A stretch of 64,000 nt of DNA from Parapristionchus giblindavisi (lineage: Eukaryota; Nematoda; Chromadorea; Rhabditida; Diplogasteridae). The notes beneath the pieces were generated by a model that was not told the origin of the DNA, searched no databases, and saw only the letters and a list, made by a program, of their open reading frames with translations. Both the position numbers and the translations under genes were made by a program. Numbering within the stretch: position 1 is the stretch's first letter; the number at the start of each line of letters is the position of its first letter. The stretch is from positions 124,001 to 188,000 of the forward strand of contig CALSFV010000074.1 in NCBI GenBank assembly GCA_943737045.1, in the 5' to 3' direction. This document shows positions 23,998 through 35,312 of this stretch, piece by piece.

Positions 23998-24322
23998 CGA
24001 AAGCAAAACCTCCAGCACTCTCTTACATACTAATTACTCTTATCCACTTCGTGTGGTGAATTCTGGCTACTGATAAAACTTATGAGGAACTCGATCGAGT
24101 AAAATACTATGCAAAGTTTAGTGATGCTCATTACTGTGAGCTATCGGCTATTAAGGCTCCATATCAAATAAGCCGATTCGAAGATCAAAATTTAGTTTTC
24201 ATGGGCTATTGGAATATATTGTTCAATATTAAAATATATTTTATGTTTGATCTTTACTCTAATACAGTACCATTTATCGTTGTGCGTAGGGATAATTTTT
24301 GATGATACGGTATGTTTATTGC

Positions 24323-24448
24323 TCATTGGGTCTTATGTACAGTCAACACGTATTGGATATAGTTAACCTCATCGAGAACTTGAAGCAAGATCACGAGATT
24401 GGCAATTCCGAGACCAAGGGCGGCGAGAACAACCAATGTGTGAAAACC
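24323..24448 (-). CDS. Terminal exon of an unrecognised small membrane protein
   Basis: On the minus strand a clean acceptor (GTTTTCCAG) is followed by 42 codons including the stop. Residues 1-22 form one strongly hydrophobic segment (LVVLAALGLGIANLVILLQV), followed by a charged tail ending VHKTQ. An AATAAA lies five bases after the stop, as expected for a 3' end. The upstream exon is uncertain. A candidate ATG at 24673 (MAVQIFIWIAITPSEIET) has an in-phase GTTGGC donor, giving a protein of about 59 residues. The alternative longer frame at 24506-24675 does not splice in phase. I do not recognise the family. Confidence 0.45.
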   Translation of the reverse strand, partial: GFHTLVVLAALGLGIANLVILLQVLDEVNYIQYVLTVHKTQ

Positions 24449-24629
24449 CTGGAAAACAATGAGATAAAATAACAATTGATAGTTGAAAGTACAGCTTATG
24501 GTCAGTTATTCATACAATATTTTTCGTCCTAAATAGTACATTTTTAAAAATTTTTCGATCTCCGCCCTTGTCAAAATCTGGTAAATAGCGAAAAGAAGAA
24601 AATCGCCAGTGCGGCCAACGGTTTCAATT

Positions 24630-25090
24630 TCGCTCGGGGTGATAGCAATCCAGATGAAAATTTGCACAGCCATTGTTGAAGGCGATAGAAAATGATATGT
24701 GAAGTCGGAAAATGCAGCAGGGCAATACCCGAGCCGCAGCATCTATCCAAACTTGGTCAAACTTAGCGCGCATTCTCCGCATTCTGAAGCAATGAGAGAA
24801 ACCTTATTGGTGGCGCAGTTCCTTCGTACAACAGCTTTGATGTTATCTTTTCGGAATCTTTATCCACTTTCCACTGCGTTCACTAATCAAGTTGATGCCT
24901 TTCTTCAGAGATAGGGACGAAGAATTCAGATTTTTGGCGGCGAATGCGCGCCAAGTTTGACCAAGTTTGGATAGATGCTGCGGCTCGGGTATTGCCCTGC
25001 TGCATTTTCCGACTTCACATATCATTTTCTATTGCTTTTAACAATGCCTGTGCAAATTTTCATCTGGATTGCTTTCCGCGAGCTGAAAGG
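24630..25090. repeat. Inverted duplication around a putative start codon
   Basis: About 130 bp at 24640-24772 is repeated in inverted orientation at 24950-25080 (CTGCTGCATTTTCCGACTTC on one arm and its complement on the other), separated by roughly 180 bp. The left arm contains the ATG proposed for the minus-strand membrane protein. The right arm carries an equivalent ATG followed by diverged sequence. Confidence 0.75.
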
Positions 25091-25445
25091 ATTCCCTTGT
25101 TAGAGGAACAATGGAACTCACACTAGTTGCCAGTTGGAACATTTCCATGTTGACAAGTGATGCAGGACGAAGTCGATAAAACTGTTGTTCAGGGCACACT
25201 GTGGCGATCTTTTATAGTCACAAGAAATAGGACAGATTATGGAATACTGACTGTAGTTTGAGCCATAGAGAGTTTTTTTGGATGGGGAGACCCCAGATGA
25301 TTCATCTTCATCTTTTGATCTATATCTTATCTTCTGTCCAAAAATCGTGAATCGTCGTTACGATTTCAGCACATTGTCTTATCACTTCGAAACAAACATG
25401 TCCTGACAAGTCTCGGGAAGGATCACATTGGTGAGTGAAGTCAGA
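25091..25445. other. No supported gene
   Basis: No coding signal that I can support. Confidence 0.4.
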
Positions 25446-25645
25446 TACACTCACCAAAATTTCCTAGCTAAGGACAACAGTGGAATTATTCCCAGTCATA
25501 TAAGGCAATATTTCACTTATATGTCAGGGAATTTTCCCCTAAAATAAAATCCCTTTAATGTAAGGGGATTATTACCTTAAATGACTGGGCATGATTCCAC
25601 TCGGGTCCTTAGCTAGGGAATTAACTAGGGATTTTTGTGAGTGTA
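25446..25645. mobile_element. MITE with CACTCAC ends (copy 1)
   Basis: Flanked by TA on each side. Left CACTCACCAAAATTTCCTAG is the inverse of right CTAGGGATTTTTGTGAGTG. Inner inverted block TAGCTAAGGAC / GTCCTTAGCTA. Related elements occur at 49578-49688 and, more distantly, 62711-62917. The TA flanks suggest a Tc1/mariner-type target duplication. Confidence 0.75.
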
Positions 25646-27590
25646 GAGAGATCACCACATCTTTAATTTTCTACTGAGATTTCTTAAAAACGGTATCTTA
25701 TCAGTATCACGTAGCGGTTCCGATGAAATATATCACTAATATTAACTCAATGACGATGTTTTGCCATTTCCTTGTGAGTAGAAGAAAAATCATTAGATCT
25801 TTAGATTTTGCTTTGCTACTCTTGTCACCCCACTGGCTAATTTTTCAATCACCAATTTGTATACTTACTGTTATTCTACGCTCATCTTCACAGAATTTAA
25901 TTTACTCATAGTGATTCCTGTAAACGCATAAACGTTTCTGCCCTTATACATATCATTATGTTCGCTGGGAATAAAGAAATAAATATTGCATTACAGTGTT
26001 CATACTGAACCGCAATTACAGGGAAATAGTCAAAACTTCTTCACTTTAACATTAAGACAATAAATATATCTATGGCCCGGCGACATTTCTAGAGAGTTCA
26101 GGAATGAATATGATGAAACAGATTTGACTATATTCGTATGTTTTGCTGATGTCATAGTGTGGAGCATGAACTTAAAAATTAATCAGCTTTAATTTCTTGA
26201 AATATTTGTCTTGTTTCTTGACAAACACCTTCCTTCATCGCACTCTAAGAAACCTTCCATGATTTTCTCTCATAACCACCCCCCCCCCTCCTGCTATCCA
26301 CTAGAACCATGTGCCCTTATCGCCCATTAAACTTCGCGAGCTTGGACACCAATTTCAGATATCTTTTTTTTTTCGCGAAATGAAACCAAGATAATGCTAG
26401 AAAATGGCGAACAGCTGTTGTGAGTTTGAGAAACGCTGCTTGAGAAGAGCATCCTTCGACAGAACCCCAGCGTTTGCCTTTTGTTTGCAATACAGGCATA
26501 CTTACTGTGGTATCGATGATAACGATGATATGATGATATGATGATATGATGATATGTTCATCTACCTCAACAAGTTCATCCTGAAAAATTATAAAACAAC
26601 ACTGATCCAATGAGTTCACCATTTTTAGAAAAGAGGAAGTTAGAAAAGTCAACCAAATACATTTCACCGAACCATGGACGTTTAAAAGAAAATACGTGCG
26701 CCTTATTTACTACGCCACAAGGGTCGGTATGATAATAGCTAAAAACCGAGTTTACATCAAATGCTTTCAAAATTATCGATTTTTCACAAAATTTAATTGT
26801 TGATTTTCTCGAAGCGCATGGATATTGGGCAGTTTGAATCAACGATTTTCTAATCACATTCTGATTCGGATGGTAAATAAACTAGCACGAATCTGTAATA
26901 TGACATTGAGTATGAAGTAGCAAGTATGCTTCAAAATTTCATTCGTAGTTCCTTCCTTGATTGAGAGCAGTTGCTTTCTGACTAGTATATTCATCAATGG
27001 AGCGAGTCAACGTTCGAATCTCGAATCCTGCCCCTACCGCACGAGAGTTGGTATGTCCTTTGAGGATATGTAAATTAATTTGTAATCTCGTTCATCATCA
27101 TCATAAATTAACGATTTTATCTTTTATTTTGCGGTTATCCACTGGTTATGGTTATCCATAATATCCACACAGACAACCTCGTATTTTCTTGTCTGCATAT
27201 AAAATAATATATCACATTAATCAATACATAATATATTTTGAGCTATCTTCTCGTATTTGATCCGTTTAAATAAGTTAAATATATTAATAACGTACATCGC
27301 AGATATCGCGGATGATCGAGGCCCAATCACAGTGGAAATACACTACACAAATGGTACATGGTATTTGGTCAACAGCTGAGTAGGGACAAGATTTTGCACA
27401 ACCTATGATCGAATCCGTTTGTCTGTTCTTGTCACCACCTTTGAATAGAAACTTGATCCAGTCAGATAACCTAAATCATCCATAAAATGGCTGTTCTTCG
27501 ATGTATTATTTATTTAAGTTTATCTGCGCCCGAGTCTGCAACTAGAACAATGTGAATATATGAATGAAACATAATGATAGATATTATTTT
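25646..27590. other. Region with no supportable gene
   Basis: It contains a short ATGATATG tandem repeat (26525-26558), a C9 run at 26278, and two minus-strand open frames (26317-26667, 26576-26857) with no recognisable motif. The missing first exon(s) of the PP1-like gene should lie here or just upstream, but I could not place them. Confidence 0.4.
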
Positions 27591-27595
27591 TATAG

Positions 27596-29899
27596 TTCCC
27601 ATACAAATACAGCGATATAGTAAAAATCATCTGCATTGCAAAAGAAGTGTTCAAACTGGAACCGATGATAGTCAACTGTCCAGCACCTTGTGTGGTTGTT
27701 GGCGATCTCAACGGACAGGTTCTGATCTATGATCTTTGATCTATGATCTTTGATCTTTCTACAGTACAGCGATCTCTTGCGCGTATTTCGAGCATTTGAT
27801 CAGGGCGAGATGCGCGGGTACGATACTCAACGTTACGTCTTTCTGGGAAATTATGTTAATTAGTAAGTTGGTCTTTGATCTTTGATCCGTTACCAGTTGT
27901 CTTTTCAGTGATGATCACTCACTGGAGACATTTGTCTTGCTGTTTCTGTTGAAGATTCGATGTCGCAAGCAGGTTGGAAGAGCGATGATCTATCAAAGAT
28001 CAAAGATCAAAGTCAAAGTTTTATATTTCAGTTTTTCCTCCTCCGTGGCACTAGTGAATGCGAGCGCAACAATCGCGTTCATGGTTTTCTCGAAGATCTG
28101 AAGGCTCGATTCAGTGAGGTAAGTAGAAACCAAAGATCAAAGATCAAAGATCAAAGATCATTGCCGATTCAGGACCGTGCAACAATTCTGTTTAACATGT
28201 TCAATAAGGCCTTCGCGTTCATGCCACTCGTCTGTCTAGTTGGTTCGTGGTCAGATGCAATATAGAATATCCTGTAATGTAAATTTTGTTAAAGCACACT
28301 CCGAGCTAATTTGAAACTCACTGCTCTGGCCACACTCTCTCGCTTTCTTCGTCTGCGAGAGAGTATTGCCAACGCGGAGAGTACAATTAGCTTGGGGTGT
28401 GCAAATAATCGTGGCCTAAACGATGCTTTGAGGTCGCGTAATCTTTTGCTGCCACGGAGGGATATCGCCTAAGCTGGCCACTCTAAGTGACCTTAACAAG
28501 GTGGCTTTTGATCTTCGATCTTTGATCTCTGATCTTTTGGTCTTTTATAGAATCTCACCATTTGCATCTCCCTTATAGATTGCCAAACCGCTGACAGATC
28601 CGAGGACGAACGAATTAGCTCGTGAGCTCATGTGGTCGGATCCTATGCTTGGATCTTGTGGGTAAGAATAAACTCAGCGAAAAAAGTATTTATGGTAAAA
28701 ACGTGCATGGATTGGTAATTGGATTAAAGGGACCGAAACCAATGTCAAGCAGCGCTCAACGCTCTCTCGTTGTTAGAGAACAGAGAAATAGTATGAGCAA
28801 TGAAGAGGCCATTGAGAGAGGTCACCATCCCTTTAATGAGATCGTTTTCAAAAAAAGGTCAAGAGGTCGAGTGTTGCCGATTGATAACAATTGATAAATT
28901 GACCGAAAAGTATTGTATGTAGAATCCTCCTACCGTAATATTTACAGTAATTCTTGTAGAATTCGTCCAAATGAGAGTGAAGGAAGTATTCACTTTGATG
29001 AAGAAGCACTCGAAGACTTTCTCACCCGATTCGATCTTAAATTGGTTGTAAGAGGAAGACAGGTTTGCGATATTTCGAACTTCTGATCTTTTGGTCATTT
29101 ATATGGGATCTTACTAGAACAAAAAGATAATCACTACGTTAGAAGTGGCGACATTCGAGAAAATTGCTACGTTTTCTGGCATACTGTTATGTGGGTGACA
29201 TATGAGACTGTACCAGCAGTTTCTACGATGGGATTAGATCAGGCAAATTACATAATGTGCACATTCTCAAAGAATTTTTCTATTTGATATAATAATTATA
29301 TTAATATTTATATGTAATCATGAAATTTTAAATTATTATATTTATTATTGTGTATTTTAATGATTATATTTCCAGATGATGGTAGAGGGTTTAAGTTTCT
29401 TCCATGGACAGAAAATGGTTACACTCTTCACAGCAACATCATTCTATCCCAATATCGTATGTACAACATTTCGGGACAATCTGATGAGCGTAAAAATAAC
29501 TAATAACTACTTTAGCCAAATAAAGGAGCGGTCATGTACATCGGTGCGAATGCCAAAATCAAATTCACGGTCTTCAACCCGCTGCCGCATCGTAAGTACA
29601 AAGATCAAAGATCAAAAATCAAAGATCAAAGATCAACCGTCCGTTTAGGTGTCCGTGCATTTGGTGACCACGGCAGTGCAAACCTTGGATACGTAGATGA
29701 TGGAGAAACGTATCAACCTGACTCGGATGATGCATCCACAGAAACTCCAGAGGTTGGTAACTAATGATCCTATTAAATTACGAACCCTGATTATCGATTT
29801 TCGGGATCATGATTATCGATTTTTTGGAGTATAAGCAATATTTATTATTTCTTTCAGCGGGAGCCACTGCTGGCACTCGGAGATCAGGATGATGATTGA
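27596..29899 (+). CDS. PP1-like Ser/Thr phosphatase, catalytic residues lost (probable pseudophosphatase)
   Basis: Eleven exons join in frame (27596-27718, 27765-27862, 27909-27972, 28032-28118, 28173-28238, 28579-28661, 28960-29062, 29376-29456, 29516-29591, 29649-29752, 29858-29899), giving 308 residues; the N-terminal exon is not found. The PPP fold is readable throughout: YSDLLRVF, HSLETFVLLFLLKIR, FFLLRGTSECERNNRVHGF, ELMWSDP and QKMVTLFTA. Active-site motifs are altered. GDxHGQ is GDLNGQ, GDYVDRG is GNYVNYD, RGNHE is RGTSE, RAHQ is RGRQ, and SAPNYC is TATSFY. The exon for the CxHGG histidine is absent. By PP1 numbering, H66, D92, R96, N124, H125, H173 and H248 are lost, so metal binding and catalysis are very unlikely. 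Splicing and frame are kept, which suggests selection. Nematodes have many PP1 paralogues, often sperm-expressed (general knowledge). Confidence 0.8.
28289..28402. mobile_element. MITE family B, copy 4, inside the PP1-like gene
   Basis: TTAAAGCACACTCCGAGC at the left and AGCTTGGGGTGTGC at the right, with the right TTAA eroded. It lies directly before a block at 28403-28470 that still resembles the PP1 segment after the CxHGG box. Confidence 0.85.
28724..28836. mobile_element. MITE family A, copy 5, in a PP1-like gene intron
   Basis: TTAAAGGGACCGAAACC to GGTCACCATCCCTTTAA. It sits in the intron between the WSDP exon and the NESEG exon. Confidence 0.85.
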
Positions 29900-30100
29900 A
29901 TATTTTTATTGTCTCATGTAACCCTACTCGATAAAGCATTCAGATTGAAATGAGATCATTTTCATTCCTTCTTTCATAAAGTCTTTCTGGGAACTGGCAT
30001 TACATCGAAGTACTCAGCAAGAATAGTAACACTGTCCACAATAACGGGTAAATTTAGATAATAGCTAAAACGATGGTTTATAGGACACAGATAGTTTACA

Positions 30101-30136
30101 TTGTAATAACAATAATAATAATAATAATAATAATAT
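30101..30136. repeat. Short AAT microsatellite
   Basis: About ten AAT units interrupted once. Confidence 0.9.
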
Positions 30137-30823
30137 TCATTTCCTTATGCGATACATTAAACAGTTGAGCGAAGTTTGATAGATGGAAAATAGATAAATT
30201 AATAAGGGAATGCTGCAATAACTGGATCACAGCGTTGGGGGTATGTGAATTGTGTCGGGTTTTAAAGTTAGAACTCAGCCATGACACCATGATTCCTCTC
30301 TTTGATTGTAGTTATGCTCCATCCGGATCGGCATCCGGCAAATAGTTTATCCACAGCCGGAACGAGAAGTCGTTCCGGATGGGTTCCTTCCACGATCTCG
30401 TTATGAGTGAAACGAATAAGAAGTTATAACGATAATTCGGTGCGATCTGGTACAAGTGAACAAGTGAGAGTAGTACTAGGTTATTGTGATATTATTCACA
30501 AACGTTATTACGAACAGACAACCATGGCATAGCTGTGTTCGATTCTAGCACTCATCTTAGCAATCTAAATATCCTGTCATGCTAATAGCAAGTACAATTA
30601 ATCATAATGATAATCATATAAATTGGCGACTGTCGCTAATGGTTTAATTTTTTTTAAACTACAAATTGCTCTTATTGTTAACCAATAAATCGAGAGGTCT
30701 GAATTTGATCTCTTTCCAGGGACAAATTTTGAGCGATCGTGGGAATCTGTCGGCCTTATATTAGTAGTCAATGGGAATGTCATTCTCTTCTTGCTTTTCC
30801 CCTTTAAAGCACGTCCGATTTGA
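30137..30823. other. Intergenic, upstream of the Srv/Srg-like gene
   Basis: AT-rich. A small inverted motif (ATCCGGATCGGCATCCGG near 30318 and a second TTCCGGATGGG near 30375) is the only structure seen. Confidence 0.4.
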
Positions 30824-33800
30824 ATGGTCGAATATGAATTCACTGAATTTCTTACAATCCTCGAATCGGTCCTTGCTATCATTGGTTTCACGCTCATAGT
30901 AGTTACAATTCCAATCTACATTTCGGTAATTGCGGTGATTATGATACCAAAAAGAAATTCCGTCCCGACGAGCAGCGTGTTCTATAGAATTTACATGGTT
31001 TGTCTTTATTTTAATATTCATTTTGTGTCTAACGGTGCAAAAATATTGCTTTTCTTAACTCGTGACATATTAAATCCAAGACTCTCTATGTTAGCCTCAC
31101 TTTTTCCATCATGGGCTGAGATCAAGAAAATCTATGTTATATGGCATCCAAGTCGATATTGCAAAAATTTCAAATGCACTGTCCTGCACATACGTATTTC
31201 TGTGATTTGATATTTTCTTCAACATTTTCTCAAGGTCGGTGGCTTCCTAGATCTCACGTACATGTTCAATAACTATTTACTCAACATTTTTCCTGCGAGA
31301 GGTTTTTTCCTGAGTTCACCCGACTCCAACTCGTTGCCGTGCATGGTACGTTTATTCTAATTTTCTTTTATCTTTTATTTCATCACATTAGTTAATAAAC
31401 AGTATATGATCATAAGTAAACACACAATGATTTTTTTTTTTTGCAAATGAAATTCCGTCAAAATTATAAAAAATACTGCAATAACTAGATGAACGATTTG
31501 ATTCTAGTACAAAAAAAATGTGAGATTCGGCTAGTTAAAAATAATTAAATGAATCGAAGCAATGCTCAAGCTAATTTAAATTTCATTACACGCATTTGGC
31601 TGCACACTCGAGCATTGGCTCCGCAAAAGCACAAATTACAGAAGTTTGACTATTTCTTGTAAAATTTCATTATTTTAAGATCTACATCATTCTCGCATGG
31701 ACGACTCGATACGGTCAGGCATCAACTGTCATTATTCTTGCCGTGAATCGGCTAACCGCCGTGCTGTGGCCAGCTCGATACCGAGATGTTTGACTACTAT
31801 CTCATTTAATCAATTAATTAATTAATCAATTATAATTATTATTTACAATTAAAACACTTTTAATCAAGATTAGCCGTGTTGCCACTGAATCTGGAGAATA
31901 TGTGGTCGGGAGAATGGTCCAATTTACCAAACTTTTCGTGTTTTTTTTCTCTCGATTCAATGGTGGAATTCATTTGTTTTAACGTATCCAATCCTAAAGT
32001 GGAGATTTCTGTACTGGAAAGTATTTTGTTTTAGATGTGGACAGTTCGAGTAGGCATTTTGGTCAATATTCTTCAAGTAGTGCCTCCATTGTGCTTGGGT
32101 TGTCTTCCACTATTCTTCACTTCGTTCTCGACCAAACCAACCCACTGGAATGGTATCTACTGCGTGGTGGGCTGTTCATTTGATTAAATTAAATTAATTT
32201 TATTTTATTTTATTTTAATTTATCGTATATTTAAATCAATGTGACAACAAACGAGATAGTGGAGACTAAATAGTACATCATTTGAACAATTAGCAAAATT
32301 TCAAATATGTTACATTGTCATTTGTGAAATTCTCATGTACTACTTCAAATCACAGCATTTAGTCAAGCCAGTGACGTCAAGTTTGATTGCACTTTGTCTT
32401 TTCAGTAGTTAGAAATTGTAAATTACAGTTGATATTTATTTTTAAAATTAAAATTGTTTATGTATGTTTCAGTACAATTATCCCGAATTCAAACTTTTCT
32501 ATTATACAATGGCTGGATTGATCCAAACATGTTTCGTTCTTTACATCATAGTGAACTACACAATACTCTTTATTTATTTTCGAAGGCATTTGCGATCGGT
32601 CAGTTATTATTATAATTTTTCTTGTTATTATTATTTTTGAAATTTTTCAATTCACAGATTCAGAATAAACAAATGATCAAGGATGATCAGAAAACTCGAG
32701 AGAGAACGAAGCAGGAATTTCGGTTGTTGATAATATCGTTCGTTGTTTGCGCTCTAGAGGTTTGTTACTGACGTTAATAATAGTAATAATAATAACAATA
32801 ATTTATTCCTTCAACTTAACGCATACAGTACAGCAGAATCCCCCAGTGAAAATGGGCGCCCCGGGTGACCCGGGGAGCCCATGAGGCCCCCCGATTTTTT
32901 ACGCTTTGAATTATGAATACCAGCCTTTCAAATTGTTTGCGTTGTTTTACTCCATATTTGATTGAATTTAGCAAGGAAAGTTTCGAATTTTTAAATGCTT
33001 GACAACTGAATTGTGCTAAGAAAAATAAATGCTGGGAAGATTGCGATAGAATTTGCCGAGCGTGCGTGAGTTATGCAATATTTTCGCGCGGCATTTGCCA
33101 AAAAATAATAAAAAATTATAATTTTCAATTTATAAAATAATTTACGTAATTTATAAAATTCCAAAATTTCTTTAATAAATTCCATCAACTCTGGAGTAAA
33201 ACAACGCAAACAATTTGAAAAAAAATAGAGTGGCCTCATTGGCTCCCCGGGTCACCCGGGGCGCCCATTTTCACTGGGGGATTCTGCTGTACTGTATGTG
33301 TATAGGACAGTGTATTTGAAAATTTCTGCAATTCTTGTCAAGCAAAAGAATGGCAAATCATTCTTTTTTTTTTCTCTACACGGTCACTGCAAAAAGCGCA
33401 ACACCGCAAAAAAAGTGAAGAATGATTCTGCCATTTTTGCTTGACAAGAATTGCAAAAAATTTCAAATACTCTGTCCTATATCTTTTAGATATGTCTTTT
33501 TGACCATTTCATAACTACCATTGAGTTTAGAAGAGAGTTATCTAAGTGAGAGAGCTCATTGTCAGAAAATCAAAGTCGTTGTTTGCGAAAAGTGAGAGAG
33601 CGCACGGTTTTTTAACAGTTTTTTCTAAATCAGGGATATTTCCATATACTCATAGAAATATCCTTTACAGTGATCGCTCCTCTACCTTTTTCTATTGGAG
33701 ATGAGCACTAAAAACTCGCTAATTTGTATTTCCACTCTGACTAAACTCTCTCATTATTATACTCACAGAAATATCCCTTACGATAATGAAAATGTCCCCT

Positions 33801-34489
33801 GATTTAATTTCCCTTATGAAAGTATTCCGCATCTTTAATGGCGCATTCAAAAATTATGGGTAATCGAATGTGGCGAATTTCAAGGTATTAAGAAAGCACA
33901 TGTGAAAGGGAAGACGATAAGTCGAATTTCGTATTTGGGCGCCCTCAAACCGCGCGGGAATTTAAATTCCGACTTTCTAGCTGCAAGTATTCATGTCCAA
34001 AGAAACAATGGTTTACAAAGTGCTTTTAATACCTTGAACTATACGCCTTGACTTATTTCGTCTTGGGACAATTATATGGAATACTTTCCTAATCGTAAGG
34101 GGATAGTTTCTCGTACATGCGAAATTGTGCAATCACCACAGTGACCGGAGCGGAGATTTCAAGCGTATTCGAATGTTGACCGATGCTAAAATGATTCTAT
34201 TACAATCACTTTTAATGGTTCAATTATAGGTCATTTGTTATATCCACGCTTTTACGACACTATTCATATATGAAGTTAGTTATATTCCCATTTTATCTCC
34301 TCATTTTTATTGATTGTTTTATTTCCCCCTTTCCAGGCCCCAATAAGGGAGTTCTACATGTATTTCAATTTACTCTACGATGTTTATGCTTGCGCACCAC
34401 CATATCTTTTGTTGATATTTTCGACCGAATTTAAGAAACGTTACGTTTCGACATTTTGGAGGTTAAACAAAGACATTGATTCCAATTAA
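30824..34489 (+). CDS. Srv/Srg-like serpentine chemoreceptor (7TM)
   Basis: Nematode chemoreceptor of the Srg superfamily, most like Srv/Srg, expected in chemosensory cilia. Eight exons splice in phase 0 throughout: 30824-30997, 31235-31345, 31680-31787, 32035-32166, 32473-32598, 32658-32759, 34230-34274, 34337-34489. This gives 316 residues, a normal length. Landmarks: TM1 (TLIVVTIPIYISVIAV), SSVFYRIYM before TM2, LDLTYMFNNYLL, and TM3 with the family signature RYGQASTVIILAVNRL then AVLWPARYRDMW. TM4 is LVNILQVVPPLCLGCL, TM5 is TCFVLYIIVNYTILFI. A basic loop (RRHLRS, KTRERTKQEF) precedes TM6 (LLIISFVVCALEV), and TM7 is YDVYACAPPYLLLIFST. The tail ends RLNKDIDSN. No lesions. Intron 6 (1.47 kb) holds two inverted-repeat elements. 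Confidence 0.87.
32826..33294. mobile_element. Pogo/Tc1-type MITE, 469 bp, TA-flanked
   Basis: TA on both sides, then CAGTACAGCAGAATCCCCCA inverted at the other end. Perfect-looking TIRs continue through GCGCCCCGGGTGACCCGGGG, so each end also contains its own short palindrome. The TIR of about 50-60 bp beginning CAGT resembles pogo/Tigger elements. No transposase is present. It lies in intron 6 of the Srv/Srg-like gene. Confidence 0.85.
33304..33483. mobile_element. 180-bp inverted-repeat element
   Basis: Left GGACAGTGTATTTGAAAATT and right AATTTCAAATACTCTGTCC pair, continuing through GCAATTCTTGTCAAGCAAAA. The core (CGGTCACTGCAAAAAGCG) is short. It immediately follows the pogo-like MITE. Confidence 0.8.
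33600..34229. repeat. Partial inverted repeats in intron 6
   Basis: AGAAATATCC appears repeatedly near 33655 and 33768, and ATTCCGACTTTC near 33965 resembles sequence near 46388. It is probably decayed foldback DNA. Confidence 0.4.
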
Positions 34490-35312
34490 AGATGGGTTAC
34501 AGAGTCCGACGGAAGAACAGTTCAGCACCGTCCACACTCACTTTTTTCTGAATAAAGAACTGTCCGCCCAACTCTTGATTCATTTCATTTTCATTTCTTA
34601 CTTCATACAGTCAAAGAACATTGACTTTGATCTTAATATGTGCATCTTCGGATTCCACAGATCTCGAGTCCGACAATATCATGAGGCAGTTTGGAGTTGA
34701 CAGAAGAAGTTGGCTTCCCATCTCCTCACGATTGCCCCCCCCCCCCCCGCTAATCCCATCGTTAATTAATCGTTCTTTGCATTGTGAACTAACGTCACTA
34801 CAACAACTATAACAATCTTACTATAGTATGTCGCACAATCATAAACAATGAAATCTCAATGGTCAAATTGGTAAAAAAAAACGTGGCCTTAATGTGAGTC
34901 TCGTTTTCTATAGATTCCGATTCAATAAATACATAAATCCTTTCAAGTAAAACTTTACTCGATTATCTTCGTTACTCCAATGTTGTTTGATCGTGGGAGA
35001 TTCGAGAACAAAATAAATCTCAGAGAATATTTTGATCACGTTTCATTCTAATTCCCGTTTTCATTATTGTATTTTCATCTACGAAACCTTTCGCAAAAAT
35101 GACTCTTTTTTTTAAAATTTACTACAAATGGATGAGATGGTTAGAAAGAAGTAAACTGATTTTGGTGACGTTTTGTTTATGCGCTGATTGTGAAGTCTAA
35201 ATTCGATCTCCAATAGATTGAATAAAAATTGTCGAAAACCGAGAATTCTGAAGGAGAACTACGGGATCCGTTGCCGCCACCCTTTACATAATAATAAGAT
35301 TATTATTACAGT
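34490..35312. other. No supported gene
   Basis: Downstream of the receptor stop. About 34620-34725 (TTTGATCTTAATATGTGC and GAGGCAGTTTGGAGTTGACA) is repeated at about 35670-35770, so a low-copy repeat of about 100 bp lies on each side of the next MITE. A C11 run is at 34738. Confidence 0.5.

Larger units (their letters stand above)
27719..29648. repeat. Intronic GATCTTT / GATCAAA repeat blocks of the PP1-like gene
   Basis: Short repeats of a 7-mer fill the small introns. T-rich orientation (GATCTTT): introns at 27719-27764 and 27863-27908, the 3' part of the long intron (about 28505-28545), and weakly 29082-29098. A-rich orientation (GATCAAA): introns at 27973-28031, 28119-28172 and 29592-29648. 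The blocks stop at exon borders. Confidence 0.9.

Noticed and set aside
26317..26857. Minus-strand frames of 116 and 93 codons
   Set aside because: No motif, no matching splice partners and low-complexity surroundings; not supportable as a gene.
27001..27050. tRNA-like GTTCGAATC string near 27013
   Set aside because: No acceptor, D or anticodon arms fit around it.
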